Part shown: one piece after another, positions 1 to 9,352 of the stretch
How positions within the stretch are numbered: the first letter of the stretch is position 1
Layout: every line of letters starts with the position of its first letter
Assembly: GCA_963920575.1 (NCBI GenBank)
Contig: OY986968.1
Location: 2,495,001 to 2,559,000 of the forward strand
Direction: 5' to 3'
DNA length: 64,000 bases
Origin: Narthecium ossifragum
Lineage: Eukaryota > Streptophyta > Magnoliopsida > Dioscoreales > Nartheciaceae
Position numbers and translations under genes: made by a program
The notes under the pieces: generated by a model
Database searches by the model: none
What the model saw: the letters and a program-made list of their open reading frames with translations, nothing else
What the model was told of the DNA's origin: nothing

Positions 1-911
1 TCGATCACATCTTCTTCTTTGATTAAAGCAAGAATAGGATGGGTAGATACCCATTTATCATAGAGTGCAAGAATTGGTGCTGGTAGGATTTCTAAATCAG
101 CGCCATATTTGCGCCACCAGTCATAAATCCAAGCCGGAAATTCCTTATGAAGGACTTCAGGACAAATCTTAATAAACCACGTATGCTTCAAATTTTCATT
201 TTCGCATAATAGGGAGGTGTAAAAAGCATGCTTATAATCCCAATAATTGAAAGTATAACTTTCTTGGTTAATTTTGAAGGCAATGGGTTTCTGAGTACTG
301 AATCCCCATTCTTTTGGGGTCAAGATATTCTTAATTGTACACTTACTATAAGTAGGTGGCTTTCTCTCATCAGAATTCTTGAAAAAATGTTCAAAGTAAA
401 CTTCTCTCTGAGATAATAACGCTTCCATCCATTTTCTCGGATGATAAACAGATGTGGGATAATAGGAATTGTCCAAATATTTTTGGCGCAATTTCTCTGG
501 ATTGTCAGAGTAGCACATATCTTCGGGTTCTATGTAAAGAATTATTTCGTAGGCTGCTTTGGTTATCATACCAAGATCAATTTCTTTGGTAGTAACATCA
601 GCAAATGATTCATGAGGCCGATTCGCCTGAGGACTAATTTCCTTAGCTTTAGAAGTATTACTTCGCCGAATTGTTCTCCAGCTATTCCCGAAGTCTGATT
701 CATTAGTTTTAGAAAGATCAGAAGTCTGACCAGATTCCAGGGTATAACCCTGACCAGCAATATCATGCCCATCAATTCCTGCAAGGCGAATTCGTCCTCG
801 GCCACCACGGCGGCCACCACGATTATCCGTACCACCACCACGGCGGCCACCACGATTATCCGTACCACCACGACTCCACCGCCCCCAAAAAGGGGGCTCA
901 GTTCGGCGCAT
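1..911 (-). CDS. Endogenous caulimovirid ORF2, partial (runs off window edge)
   Basis: An open frame of at least 303 codons starts at an ATG at 911 and is still open at base 1. The ATG overlaps the end of the upstream polyprotein frame by 14 bases, a typical compact viral arrangement. The N-terminus is Arg/Gly-rich and holds a tandem duplication of an 11-codon unit (roughly 801-866) giving two TDNRGGRRGG blocks, which resemble RNA-binding RGG boxes. The rest is an unbroken, Trp- and Tyr-rich domain of unknown function. A second ORF of unknown function after a movement-coat-protease-RT-RNase H frame is the layout described for florendoviruses, so this is probably the florendovirus ORF2. That assignment rests on position and general character, not on a database match. 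No stop or frameshift is visible. Confidence 0.75.
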   Translation of the reverse strand, partial: MRRTEPPFWGRWSRGGTDNRGGRRGGGTDNRGGRRGGRGRIRLAGIDGHDIAGQGYTLESGQTSDLSKTNESDFGNSWRTIRRSNTSKAKEISPQANRPHESFADVTTKEIDLGMITKAAYEIILYIEPEDMCYSDNPEKLRQKYLDNSYYPTSVYHPRKWMEALLSQREVYFEHFFKNSDERKPPTYSKCTIKNILTPKEWGFSTQKPIAFKINQESYTFNYWDYKHAFYTSLLCENENLKHTWFIKICPEVLHKEFPAWIYDWWRKYGADLEILPAPILALYDKWVSTHPILALIKEEDVI

Positions 912-3900
912 GAGCACCCTGAATAAATTCGCGTGTAAGAAAATCAGGTAAGACATTATGTTTACCAGGAATAAATTCAATAGTGAAATCAAATACAGCT
1001 AATTCAGCTTGCCATCGAGCAAAGATTTGTTTAGATGTCAGATTCTTAATATCTTTTTCAATAACACTCTTTGCAGAGCTACAATCAATACGAAGAAGGA
1101 AAGGCTGATTTAGGATGTCCTCCTGAAATTTGTAAAGGCATTTAATAATAGAAAGCATTTCTTTCTTGATTGTGGAATAATTAAGTTGAGTAGAGTTCCA
1201 TTTACCAGAGGTATAACGAACTAATTCTTCCTTATCAGAAGGCAGACATTTTTGTTTAAGAATGCCTCCATAGCCAATATTACTGGCGTCCGTTTCTACA
1301 ATCTTTTGACACTCTGGCTTAAGCAGATGTGTACAAGGCAGATTGATGACCTTAGTCTTAATTAGTCGAACAGCATTGGTATGGTCATTAGTCCAAGGGG
1401 CAGGATTCTTTTTTAAACGATTATAAAGAATGGCAGTATCTTGAGCCCAATCTTTATAGTAATCTGAAACATAATTTAATGCTCCAAGGAAACGCTGTAG
1501 TTGATTAGTATCAATAATAACATCAGGAAATTTAGAGGCGAATTCGATACTTCGATCAATAGGGACAATTGTTCCTTTGCCAATATTATGGCCCAAAAAT
1601 CGTATTTCAGTTTGGAAGAGTTTCATTTTTGGGGCAGATATGACTAATCCATTATGAATAGCTAAATGTCTAAATGTTTCTAGATGTTTCACATGCTGAT
1701 CAATGTTATCAGAAAAGATAAGTACATCATCAATATAGGATAGAATAAAATTTGTATAAGGAATAAAAATATCATTCATAATATTTTGAAATTCTGAAGG
1801 AGCATTCTTTAAACCAAAAGGCATTACATTCCATTCGTAATGGCCAAATGGGACAGTGAACGCTGTTTTATAGCGATCCTTTTCATGAATTTGAATTTGC
1901 CAATATCCTGATTTTAAATCAAATTTCGAAAATATTTTTGCTCGATAAATTCTATTGAGCAAATCCCTCTTATTAGGGATAGGATATCGTATCCATTTAA
2001 GCACCTTATTAAGGGGCTTATAATTTATGACCAGTCGAGGAACACCACGTTCTTTTTCAGCATTATTATTCACATAGAATGCTGTACAACTCCATGGGGA
2101 GTAGGATTTTGTAATTAAATTCTTCTCTAAGAGTGAAGCAATTTCTTTTTTGCATAACTCAAGATATTCTTGATTCATTTGGCAAGGTCTTGCCCGAGTC
2201 GGAATATTCCGTTCATCAAAAGACTCTTCATAAGGTAATGCCACAATATGTTTTTTTCTGTCCCAAAAAGCATTTGGAACAGAGCCGCAAACTGATTGTT
2301 GAAATTGTTTATCAATCTGTTCTATTAGATCTTTAGTAGCGGGCTTCTGTAATTGTTGTTCTAAATGAACATAAGAAATTTCTTCTTTCAAAAAATTTAT
2401 TTGATTTTCTTTGAGCAGAATATCTTTAATTTCATTAAGTATTCTAGTTTGTGGTTCTGTGATGAATTGCATAGTAATTGGAGAGTTTTTATATCTGGCG
2501 CTTATTCCAGATGCATCTACCCTTTCAAGAGGCATAATTTGATGTAAAAAGGGTGTTCCAAGAATTAAGTGTTGAGATAAATCTTTAATTAACACAAATG
2601 AGGTTGGAATACAAGTATCTTGTATACAAACATAAGCTTTAGGAAGTTTAAAATTAACTTCTAATTTATTACCACTAGCGCCGCTAAGAGCTTGAGTAGT
2701 TTTTTCAAAGAATTTAGAAGGAATAATTCCTTCACGAATACAATTTAGATCAGCACCACTATCTATTAAAGCAATTAACTTTGGGATAGTCTCATATTCT
2801 GAGAGGACAAGAGTAATTTCAACATACCATTTTTGAGTAGTAACTTGTTGTACAAGTTGTACCAGAAATTCTTCTTCGGGACTTTTAGAACATTGACCAG
2901 TCTCAAAAACCGCTTGGTTACTGGTATTTGGTGGAATTTCTAAATCTTTTGTTTCGATGTACGAAAGTATATAGTCATTTTGTTCTTTAAGCATTTTTAT
3001 TTCGCTTTTAAGGTTATTAACCTCTTTGTTAAGTTCTGCAAGAGACAGAGTCTTAACAGTCTTTTCTTGTCGTCGTCTTAAGACTTCAGACAGTCTATAA
3101 GTATTGTCAATTCGAGGGGCTTCAATCTTTGGATTATGTTTTAAACACATATCAATTAACTGAGCTTTAAGATCAGGAGCTATGTCTCCTTCAGTCAAAA
3201 GCTTAGCAATAAAATCTTTATTAAAGGATATCATATTAATAGAAAGGTTATTCATTTCCACAATCTGTTTCCAATAATCAGTGTTATCCTTCTTAGAACA
3301 TTTAGTACATTTATGTTCATCTTCTGAAGATATTTCTTCAGTAAAGTCACTGGAAGATTCATCATCTTCTATTAAATTATCAGTGTCGGAATCAGTAGTA
3401 ATCATAACCTTATATAAAGATTTCTTTAATCCCTCGTCTTCTATTTCATTAATTTTTTTCTTAGTATAACATCGATTAGCGTAGTGGCCAATTTTACCAC
3501 ATTTAAAGCATTTTGCTTTACTTTTATCTATTTTAGGTCGTTTTGGAGTATTACCCTTTTGTGGTAAAGATTTCTTAAATTTCTTTTTAAAGAAAGGTTT
3601 TCTCCTTTTTTCTATTCTTTCAGGAGGTGGTTTCAGCTTACGAGGTTCATCAAAGGCAAACTGCTCGCAGAATTCTCCAAGCTGTCTTTTTTCAGTAAGT
3701 TTATGCGTTTTTAATTGATGTTTTAATTTAATATCATTACACAGACTTAATCCTTCATGAATGCAAGCATTTATTAATGCTCCATAAGTGCAAGACTCGA
3801 AGGGGATTATACCACCATTTTGTTCCCGCATATAATTTCTCACACGTTCAGCAAATAGATTAGGTAATCCATCAATGAATTTTGACTTCCAATGACTACT

Positions 3901-5265
3901 ATGAGCGTCATTTAATTGCATAACGCGGGTAATAAAAACATCTTTATACCAGCGAAAATGGGTGAGAGTAGGGCAACGAAGATTTTGCAACAAAGTGCGT
4001 GTTCGCTCCCCTTGACCAGTGAGATTACCAGTGAAATGGTCAAGAATAGTTAAAACTAATGTGTAAACCGCATCGGTTTGTTGTTGATTATTTTCAAGCT
4101 TAACAGCACTAAGGATTTCAGTGCGTTGATCAGGTTGGAGATAATTATCCCACCAACCTTTCAGACTACCAGTAAAACCACAAGTAAGAAAAGAAGCTAC
4201 TTGTTGATCAGTATTACCATTATTATGGCAAATAGTAGAATACATCATCATTCTATGTGCCATATTCAGAACTTGATGATCACTCATACCATCAATGTTC
4301 CATTCATAAATATTACGTCCTGAGTAATCTTGCTGCAGAAATGTATCGTTTTCTTCAAATAAAAGATCTATAGGAGAAGGTCGTTTATAATAAAATTTTT
4401 CAATATTACGAGGTCGATGTTCAATTTTATTAACAGTTTGAAATTGTTGTTCAGTTTCTAAGGTTATTTCTTCAGTATCAGAACTTTCAGATTGTTTGAG
4501 GTTTATGGAATCATTAAGCACTTGAACTTTAGCTTGAGCAAATTGTTGACTCAGAGATTCTATAAGTTCTTCGGATAACTCCTTTCCTAATTTAAAATTT
4601 GAGATTGAAGCATTTGGTTTGATAGCAGGTTTTGTATGAAGCCTGACAGTTTTATCTTTTATCAAATTGGCATTAGGAATAATTTCTCCTAGCTTAGTGA
4701 TAAGTTTATCAATAGTTTTTTCTAGACGAGTTAATTGTTGCCCTATTACTTGAGAAAAAACATTAGAGTAATTATTTTGTTTAAAAATTTTATTCAACTC
4801 TTTGATTGTTTCATTTGTTGATTCAACAGGTTTTATAAACGCAGTTGCCTCAAGATTAGAAGTGGAAATTCCTTCAAGTTTTAGGGGTTCAGTAGGAGGA
4901 TATAAAGATCTCTTTTGAACACCTTCAACTGTTTTCCAACTTTTAAAGTGTTCTTCAATAACGTTTATTCTGGCTGTAGGATCTAATTCCTCATCAATCT
5001 GTCCAGAATTATGCTCGTCAGCAATTTGATCAATGATAGCATTTATTTCTTCCTCTTTCTCATTAGTATAATGATTATAAAACCATCCAGCAAAAAACTG
5101 AAGCTGATTATTGACTTCTAATTCTCTAAAGTATAATTCTTTATAAGAATTTCTTTGTTCCTCACTGAAAGTCGCAAAGAACCAATCGCGAAACTGTTTA
5201 TTATATAACTTTTGAAATTCCTCATTGAGGTATCTCCTGAGGGGACTATTAGGTCGTAAATCCAT
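898..5265 (-). CDS. Endogenous caulimovirid coat-protease-RT-RNase H polyprotein
   Basis: A continuous frame of 1455 residues. In order: an acidic N-terminal region; a coat-protein-like core around residues 330-500; a Lys-rich linker; a CCHC zinc knuckle CFKCGKIGHYANRC at 586-599; a short coiled-coil-like stretch near 740-765; a retropepsin with active site DSG at 837-839 and ILGTPF at 901-906; a reverse transcriptase with YIDD at 1177-1180; and RNase H with candidate acidic residues at D1326, E1369, D1394 and D1441. All catalytic motifs are present and there is no internal stop, so the copy is young or recently selected. No integrase domain follows, which separates it from LTR retrotransposons and supports Caulimoviridae. 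It is preceded in the same frame by the movement-protein frame, from which a single stop codon separates it. Florendovirus-like is the best guess; a related genus is possible. Confidence 0.9.
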   Translation of the reverse strand: MDLRPNSPLRRYLNEEFQKLYNKQFRDWFFATFSEEQRNSYKELYFRELEVNNQLQFFAGWFYNHYTNEKEEEINAIIDQIADEHNSGQIDEELDPTARINVIEEHFKSWKTVEGVQKRSLYPPTEPLKLEGISTSNLEATAFIKPVESTNETIKELNKIFKQNNYSNVFSQVIGQQLTRLEKTIDKLITKLGEIIPNANLIKDKTVRLHTKPAIKPNASISNFKLGKELSEELIESLSQQFAQAKVQVLNDSINLKQSESSDTEEITLETEQQFQTVNKIEHRPRNIEKFYYKRPSPIDLLFEENDTFLQQDYSGRNIYEWNIDGMSDHQVLNMAHRMMMYSTICHNNGNTDQQVASFLTCGFTGSLKGWWDNYLQPDQRTEILSAVKLENNQQQTDAVYTLVLTILDHFTGNLTGQGERTRTLLQNLRCPTLTHFRWYKDVFITRVMQLNDAHSSHWKSKFIDGLPNLFAERVRNYMREQNGGIIPFESCTYGALINACIHEGLSLCNDIKLKHQLKTHKLTEKRQLGEFCEQFAFDEPRKLKPPPERIEKRRKPFFKKKFKKSLPQKGNTPKRPKIDKSKAKCFKCGKIGHYANRCYTKKKINEIEDEGLKKSLYKVMITTDSDTDNLIEDDESSSDFTEEISSEDEHKCTKCSKKDNTDYWKQIVEMNNLSINMISFNKDFIAKLLTEGDIAPDLKAQLIDMCLKHNPKIEAPRIDNTYRLSEVLRRRQEKTVKTLSLAELNKEVNNLKSEIKMLKEQNDYILSYIETKDLEIPPNTSNQAVFETGQCSKSPEEEFLVQLVQQVTTQKWYVEITLVLSEYETIPKLIALIDSGADLNCIREGIIPSKFFEKTTQALSGASGNKLEVNFKLPKAYVCIQDTCIPTSFVLIKDLSQHLILGTPFLHQIMPLERVDASGISARYKNSPITMQFITEPQTRILNEIKDILLKENQINFLKEEISYVHLEQQLQKPATKDLIEQIDKQFQQSVCGSVPNAFWDRKKHIVALPYEESFDERNIPTRARPCQMNQEYLELCKKEIASLLEKNLITKSYSPWSCTAFYVNNNAEKERGVPRLVINYKPLNKVLKWIRYPIPNKRDLLNRIYRAKIFSKFDLKSGYWQIQIHEKDRYKTAFTVPFGHYEWNVMPFGLKNAPSEFQNIMNDIFIPYTNFILSYIDDVLIFSDNIDQHVKHLETFRHLAIHNGLVISAPKMKLFQTEIRFLGHNIGKGTIVPIDRSIEFASKFPDVIIDTNQLQRFLGALNYVSDYYKDWAQDTAILYNRLKKNPAPWTNDHTNAVRLIKTKVINLPCTHLLKPECQKIVETDASNIGYGGILKQKCLPSDKEELVRYTSGKWNSTQLNYSTIKKEMLSIIKCLYKFQEDILNQPFLLRIDCSSAKSVIEKDIKNLTSKQIFARWQAELAVFDFTIEFIPGKHNVLPDFLTREFIQGAHAPN

Positions 5266-6243
5266 TTACAACTGAAAACTTATTTCGGAATCTGATTTAG
5301 ATTCCTTCTCGTAAATCCCATGAGGGATTTGGGTCTCAGATATTCTAATAGCCTGAATAGGGGTACCTTCATGAGAGACCGATTTCCTGGAAGAAGTTGT
5401 GACATCAGTATATTTTATAGTCCTATTAGGATCAAAAGTTATAGTAACTTCACCATCATCAGTTTGGGATATTTGATCAACTTGTTGATTAATAATAGGT
5501 CTATGAGGGACAGCATTTGTTAGTAACCAATTCTCAGGAAAATTAACTTCAGTCCATTTTATCTGTCTATTTGTAGCAATATGGGAAGACAGTAGATTAG
5601 TTTCTATTAAAACTGTTTTTCCTGGAAGGGTATATTGTTTTGCTCTAGGGGCTAAGGTACTTAGGACCTTATAATGAATTCTATAAACAATAGCTATGGT
5701 CTCGGATTGAGGTAAGAATTCATATCCGTGAGTCTTAATATTAAGACTTACAGCTTCCAAAATATTAGGATCCGTTAAGGATAAACTCAAATTTGGATAA
5801 ACATTAAAGTATACGGGTCCATGACTTAGGCTGGTTTCCATTATTCCCATTAAGGATTGAGGCCAATTAAGACAACGGGCATCTCTTAGACAAGAGAGAA
5901 GAGAAGCATTTAATCCTTGCAAAGTTAGTGGTTTATAAGCCACCTGAATCAAACCTATATGAACGTAATTATATTTTTCCATATAAGGTTCTAAATCTTC
6001 TTCTGCAAGAAGCTTAAGAGTTTGATCTTCCTGATCTACGGTTACTGTTTTTTCAACAGTTTTTATTGCTATCATGGACTTTAAGTCTAAAAAGCCAATT
6101 TTATAGATTTCCTTATTAGGAACATCAGGGATAGCCCAGTTATTTAGAGCTTCCAATTCTGAAGGAAATTCAGCTAATTGAGCATTTTTTAATTTTTTAT
6201 CTTTTCGTGAATTAAATTTTCCGAACAGAAGTTGAAGCCATGA
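5266..6243 (-). CDS. Endogenous caulimovirid movement protein (30K type), start unclear
   Basis: The open frame runs from just after a TAA at 6244-6246 to a TAA at 5266-5268. The segment YNYVHIGLIQVAYKPLTLQG with a following Cys/Leu-rich core looks like the 30K-superfamily movement protein domain of plant pararetroviruses. No ATG occurs in frame before about residue 28 after the TTG codon at 6156, so the true start is uncertain. It could lie upstream of the stop at 6244 (by splicing or after damage), in the adjacent assembly gap, or be non-AUG. The frame is the same as that of the polyprotein, and its stop is followed at once by the polyprotein ATG. In badnavirus-, tungrovirus- and florendovirus-type genomes this domain is the N-terminus of one fused polyprotein, so the stop may be a lesion. 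Confidence 0.75.
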   Translation of the reverse strand, partial: SWLQLLFGKFNSRKDKKLKNAQLAEFPSELEALNNWAIPDVPNKEIYKIGFLDLKSMIAIKTVEKTVTVDQEDQTLKLLAEEDLEPYMEKYNYVHIGLIQVAYKPLTLQGLNASLLSCLRDARCLNWPQSLMGIMETSLSHGPVYFNVYPNLSLSLTDPNILEAVSLNIKTHGYEFLPQSETIAIVYRIHYKVLSTLAPRAKQYTLPGKTVLIETNLLSSHIATNRQIKWTEVNFPENWLLTNAVPHRPIINQQVDQISQTDDGEVTITFDPNRTIKYTDVTTSSRKSVSHEGTPIQAIRISETQIPHGIYEKESKSDSEISFQL

Positions 6244-6272
6244 TTACTCGAGGTGGGTAGACTTAATTAAAG

Positions 6273-6472
6273 NNNNNNNNNNNNNNNNNNNNNNNNNNNN
6301 NNNNNNNNNNNNNNNNNNNNNNNNNNNNNNNNNNNNNNNNNNNNNNNNNNNNNNNNNNNNNNNNNNNNNNNNNNNNNNNNNNNNNNNNNNNNNNNNNNNN
6401 NNNNNNNNNNNNNNNNNNNNNNNNNNNNNNNNNNNNNNNNNNNNNNNNNNNNNNNNNNNNNNNNNNNNNNNN
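6273..6472. other. Assembly gap (200 N)
   Basis: A run of 200 N, a typical scaffold placeholder, so its true length is unknown. It falls where the upstream part of the pararetrovirus (leader, primer-binding site, movement protein start) and the left half of the following MITE-like sequence would be expected. Confidence 0.99.
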
Positions 6473-6518
6473 TAACTTTATTGAATATATTTTAATATGT
6501 TCACGGGGTGTATAGAAA

Positions 6519-6693
6519 ATGGACCGCAGATGGGTGCATCGTGTGAAACGACCATTTTGGCCGTTTCATACGATGCATCATTTTAGACTCAAAACGCATC
6601 ATACGGTGCATGCATCAGTTGATACATGGGTCAACCAAACAGAGGATCATAGGATCATGATGCACCCTGATTCACTGAACCAAACAGGCCCTA
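6519..6693. mobile_element. MITE-like remnant with strong internal hairpin
   Basis: The right end reads GAACCAAACAGGCCC followed by TAA, a form common at the ends of plant PIF/Harbinger-type MITEs. No matching left end is visible because the assembly gap lies to the left. A near-perfect hairpin is formed by TGCATCGTGTGAAACGACC (6535-6553) and GGCCGTTTCATACGATGCA (6559-6577), and related GATGCATC words recur nearby. Family assignment is tentative. Confidence 0.45.
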
Positions 6694-7206
6694 AGTTCAA
6701 GGACTCGATGTCCCCATGCAAGTATATAATATATAAGCTAAATAGGATATCAAATCCTTTGCAAGAGCCAAGTACCTTGTTCATTTCCAACGATGTGAAT
6801 AATAAATTTTTCCTTCCTCACGTTGACGCCATGAGGGCGCCAAGTCAAGTGTATCGAATGTGTAGAATGTAACAAACCTCCATTAATAGTAGTGGACAAA
6901 GCTTGGCAGTAAGATATCTTTGTGAGTTAAGTAATGAGTTCCTAATTAAGAAAGCTAACAAACAACTCTCCATTAATAAAATGGACAAAAGTTGGCAATC
7001 AATGAAGATAACCAAGATATATAACTGCATGCATGCATGCAACCAGATTTCACTGACACTACAAATTAATTAAGTGCATGAATGTTTCAGGTGAAAACTG
7101 ACACAAAAAACAACTCTAAAACAACCAGAGTTCTTTCTTATAAGGAACTGTGTGCAACTACAAGAGAGACTCTTGAGAAATTAGAAGAGCCCAGTTCGCC
7201 AAAAAC
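6694..7206 (+). other. Upstream region of the NF-YC-like gene
   Basis: AT-rich and without a convincing ORF. A partial direct repeat is visible: CTCCATTAATA followed by TGGACAAA and TTGGCA occurs near 6878-6908 and again near 6967-6998. A GCATGCATGCATGCAA run (RY-type CATGCA words) lies at about 7026-7041. No assured TATA box or transcription start can be assigned. Confidence 0.35.
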
Positions 7207-8250
7207 ATGGATCCTCAAGAATTTACACAACACTTCCTATCTTTTCCATCTCAACAATCTCCTCTTCCTCCTCATCCTCCAATGTACAACTTCCTTCAGG
7301 TGCCCCACACACCTCAGGCATTTTCCATTCAAGAGGTAAAGCCTTCAAATCTTTCATGATTAATCTTGTTTCGATCACAGTACGCACATGCCATCTATCT
7401 TGTTTTATGTTTTACAAGAACTAGTGATTAATATCTGCAGGTTTTCTTGTAAACATAGATATGATCATCAGTTAATTCTATGCTTTATATGGGTTTGCAT
7501 GGATTTATATCTGCTCTTCTCTCTTGTATATAGACGGTATGTGGACCAATTGCTCATGGTTTTGATCATATAATGGAGCGTCAAAGACTGCAACTGGACT
7601 TGTTTTGGCAGTATCAAAGGCTGGAGGCAGCACAATTTCAAGGTTTAATTTGTAGACTTCTAATAATATCAGCATTATATATATTATGATAGCTAGCTAG
7701 TATATATAGTAATTAATGTGTACGTGCAAACTTTTTAGGAATCTTTGGCATGTGAAGATAGAATGTTCTATCGATCCTTCACAGTAACGTATGTGAACTT
7801 TTTTATTATGAAAAAAAAAAACTATGGAAGAGATCTTAATATAATTAGAAATCATAGATTTTTATTACTTCAAGCTTTGACTTGATACCCTTAAAATGTT
7901 CGCAGTTTATCGCGGCCAATATCAGCTTCCTCTCACAAGGATTAAGAAGTTGATGAAAATGAATAAGGATGTGAAGGTTGTCTCTCTCTCTAGCTAGATA
8001 TATATCTCTCTACTTCTCTCTTGGTGTCCATATATCTACTATATATTTACTGAGTGAGTTAAATTAACTTTGGCAGATGATAACAAGCGATGCTTCAGTT
8101 CTCTGCGCAAAGGCATGCGAGTTGTTCATCATGGAGCTAACCCTACGTTCATGGCTGCATGCTGAGCAGTACAAGGAACAAAGCATAAGAAAAAATGATG
8201 TTACTAGTGCTACTTCCCAAGCAAGGCATCTGGAATTCTTAAACAATTAA
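7207..8250 (+). CDS. NF-YC-like histone-fold transcription factor subunit
   Basis: Four exons: 7207-7335, 7534-7642, about 7908-7976 and 8077-8250, with GT/AG borders. The product is about 160 residues. A short Gln/Pro-rich N-terminus and a Trp/Gln-rich exon 2 (LDLFWQYQRLEAAQFQ) lead into the NF-YC histone fold: QLPLTRIKKLMKMNKDVK, then MITSDASVLCAKACELFIME, then LTLRSWLHAE and RKNDVTSA, ending soon after the last helix. NF-YC pairs with NF-YB and NF-YA at CCAAT boxes or with CO-type partners in the nucleus. The protein is short, lacks a long C-terminal tail, and has an intron inside the histone fold, unlike many NF-YC genes whose coding region is a single exon. Exons 1, 2 and 4 agree in phase; my base count across the start of exon 3 is uncertain by two, so a small frameshift there cannot be excluded. 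A decayed relative lies at 14.2-14.9 kb. Confidence 0.75.
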
Positions 8251-8448
8251 ATTGTATTAATTGTTACAATTAAGGCATGAAGATGAGCAAGTTTTTTTTT
8301 CCCCTACTTAATTATAAGCTGAAGGAGTTCAGACAATTTGAGTGTGTCGACATTTTCTGAAATGACCCTTATTTTTTCAAGGAGGCATATGATATTGTCA
8401 GGATTATAGGGTCTAATGTGAAATTAATTTAGCATGTTTCGAGGGGAA
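8251..8448. other. 3' flank of the NF-YC-like gene
   Basis: AT-rich sequence with no ORF or repeat I can support. It ends at the left target duplication of the Pack-MULE. Confidence 0.4.
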
Positions 8449-8689
8449 TTAATATTAGAGTTAATTACCGATTAGTCTCATTGGGAGACTAATTTTACCG
8501 ATTAGTCTGGATTAGAAGACCTTAACCCGTTTAGTCCCCCTAATTCATGTTTTATGACCAAAATGCCCTCAAGGCCGGCTCGTCGTCCCCAACATCTCGT
8601 CGCGAGATCGCGATCCCGTCGGAGGTTGCTGATCTCGTTTGAGTTGGCCTGTACTCTTATAATACGTGTCTCGTTAGGGTTTGGGTTTT

Positions 8690-8930
8690 GAGTCTCCTTG
8701 GGCTTGGCGGGCATGGGCTTCTCGAGGTGCCGGCTGCAGAGCTGGAGATAGGAGGTGGCAGCGCCGGCCCCGGCGTCGGCGAAGGTGGTGGTGGTGGTGG
8801 TTGACTCCTTCTGCAGGCGCTGGAGGACAAGGGTTCTGGCGCGAGTCCGGACCCCGAGGCAGGATTGGTGGGACACCTCCATGAGCGCCACCTCGTCGGA
8901 GACCTTAGCCTTTCTCATATACTTCCCCAT
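8690..8930 (-). pseudogene. Captured first exon of a KRP/ICK cyclin-dependent kinase inhibitor
   Basis: From an ATG at 8930 the minus-strand frame begins [19 protein letters not shown], continues [16 protein letters not shown], and has [13 protein letters not shown], the conserved N-terminal blocks of plant KRP/ICK proteins. The frame stays open to 8502, but beyond about 8690 it reads into unrelated sequence and then the transposon end. The C-terminal CDK- and cyclin-binding domain that gives KRPs their inhibitory activity is absent, so this is an exon-1 capture and not a working inhibitor gene. The (GA)n stretch at 9160-9250 may be its captured 5' leader. Confidence 0.75.
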
Positions 8931-9352
8931 CTCAAATCTCTTCAAACACGCTACTCTATTATCCTCCTGCTCTCACAAGAAGCCGTACATAGCCCAAGGA
9001 CGGTGCTTGAGAGATCAAAGGTGGGAGGTAGGAGGGTACCAAGATGGTGAAATGGAATTTGGAAGAGAACCCGGGTGGTGGAGTGAGAGGAAAAAGAGGC
9101 CCAGCCGAACAAGAAACCCAAGGAAGAGCTAGAGAGAGAAGGGTTGGAGGGGGAGGAGGAGGTGATCGAGAGAGAGAGAGCCACAAGAGGGAGAAGAGAG
9201 ATAATATAAGGTGTGTGTGATGTAAGAAAGAGAGAGAGAGAGAGAGAGACAAGTATTTAATAGAGGTTTAAGAGTGAGGAGGATATTTAATATTTTGGGA
9301 AGAAATATTGGAAAATAAAACTATGGAGAGGAGAGAGAGCGAGGGAAGAACA

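Noticed and set aside
898..5265. Ty3-type LTR retrotransposon pol
   Set aside because: There is no integrase, the gene order begins with a 30K movement protein, and no LTRs flank it.
8681..9252. Plus- and minus-strand ORFs around the (GA)n tract
   Set aside because: They are shadows of the captured KRP exon and its low-complexity leader.
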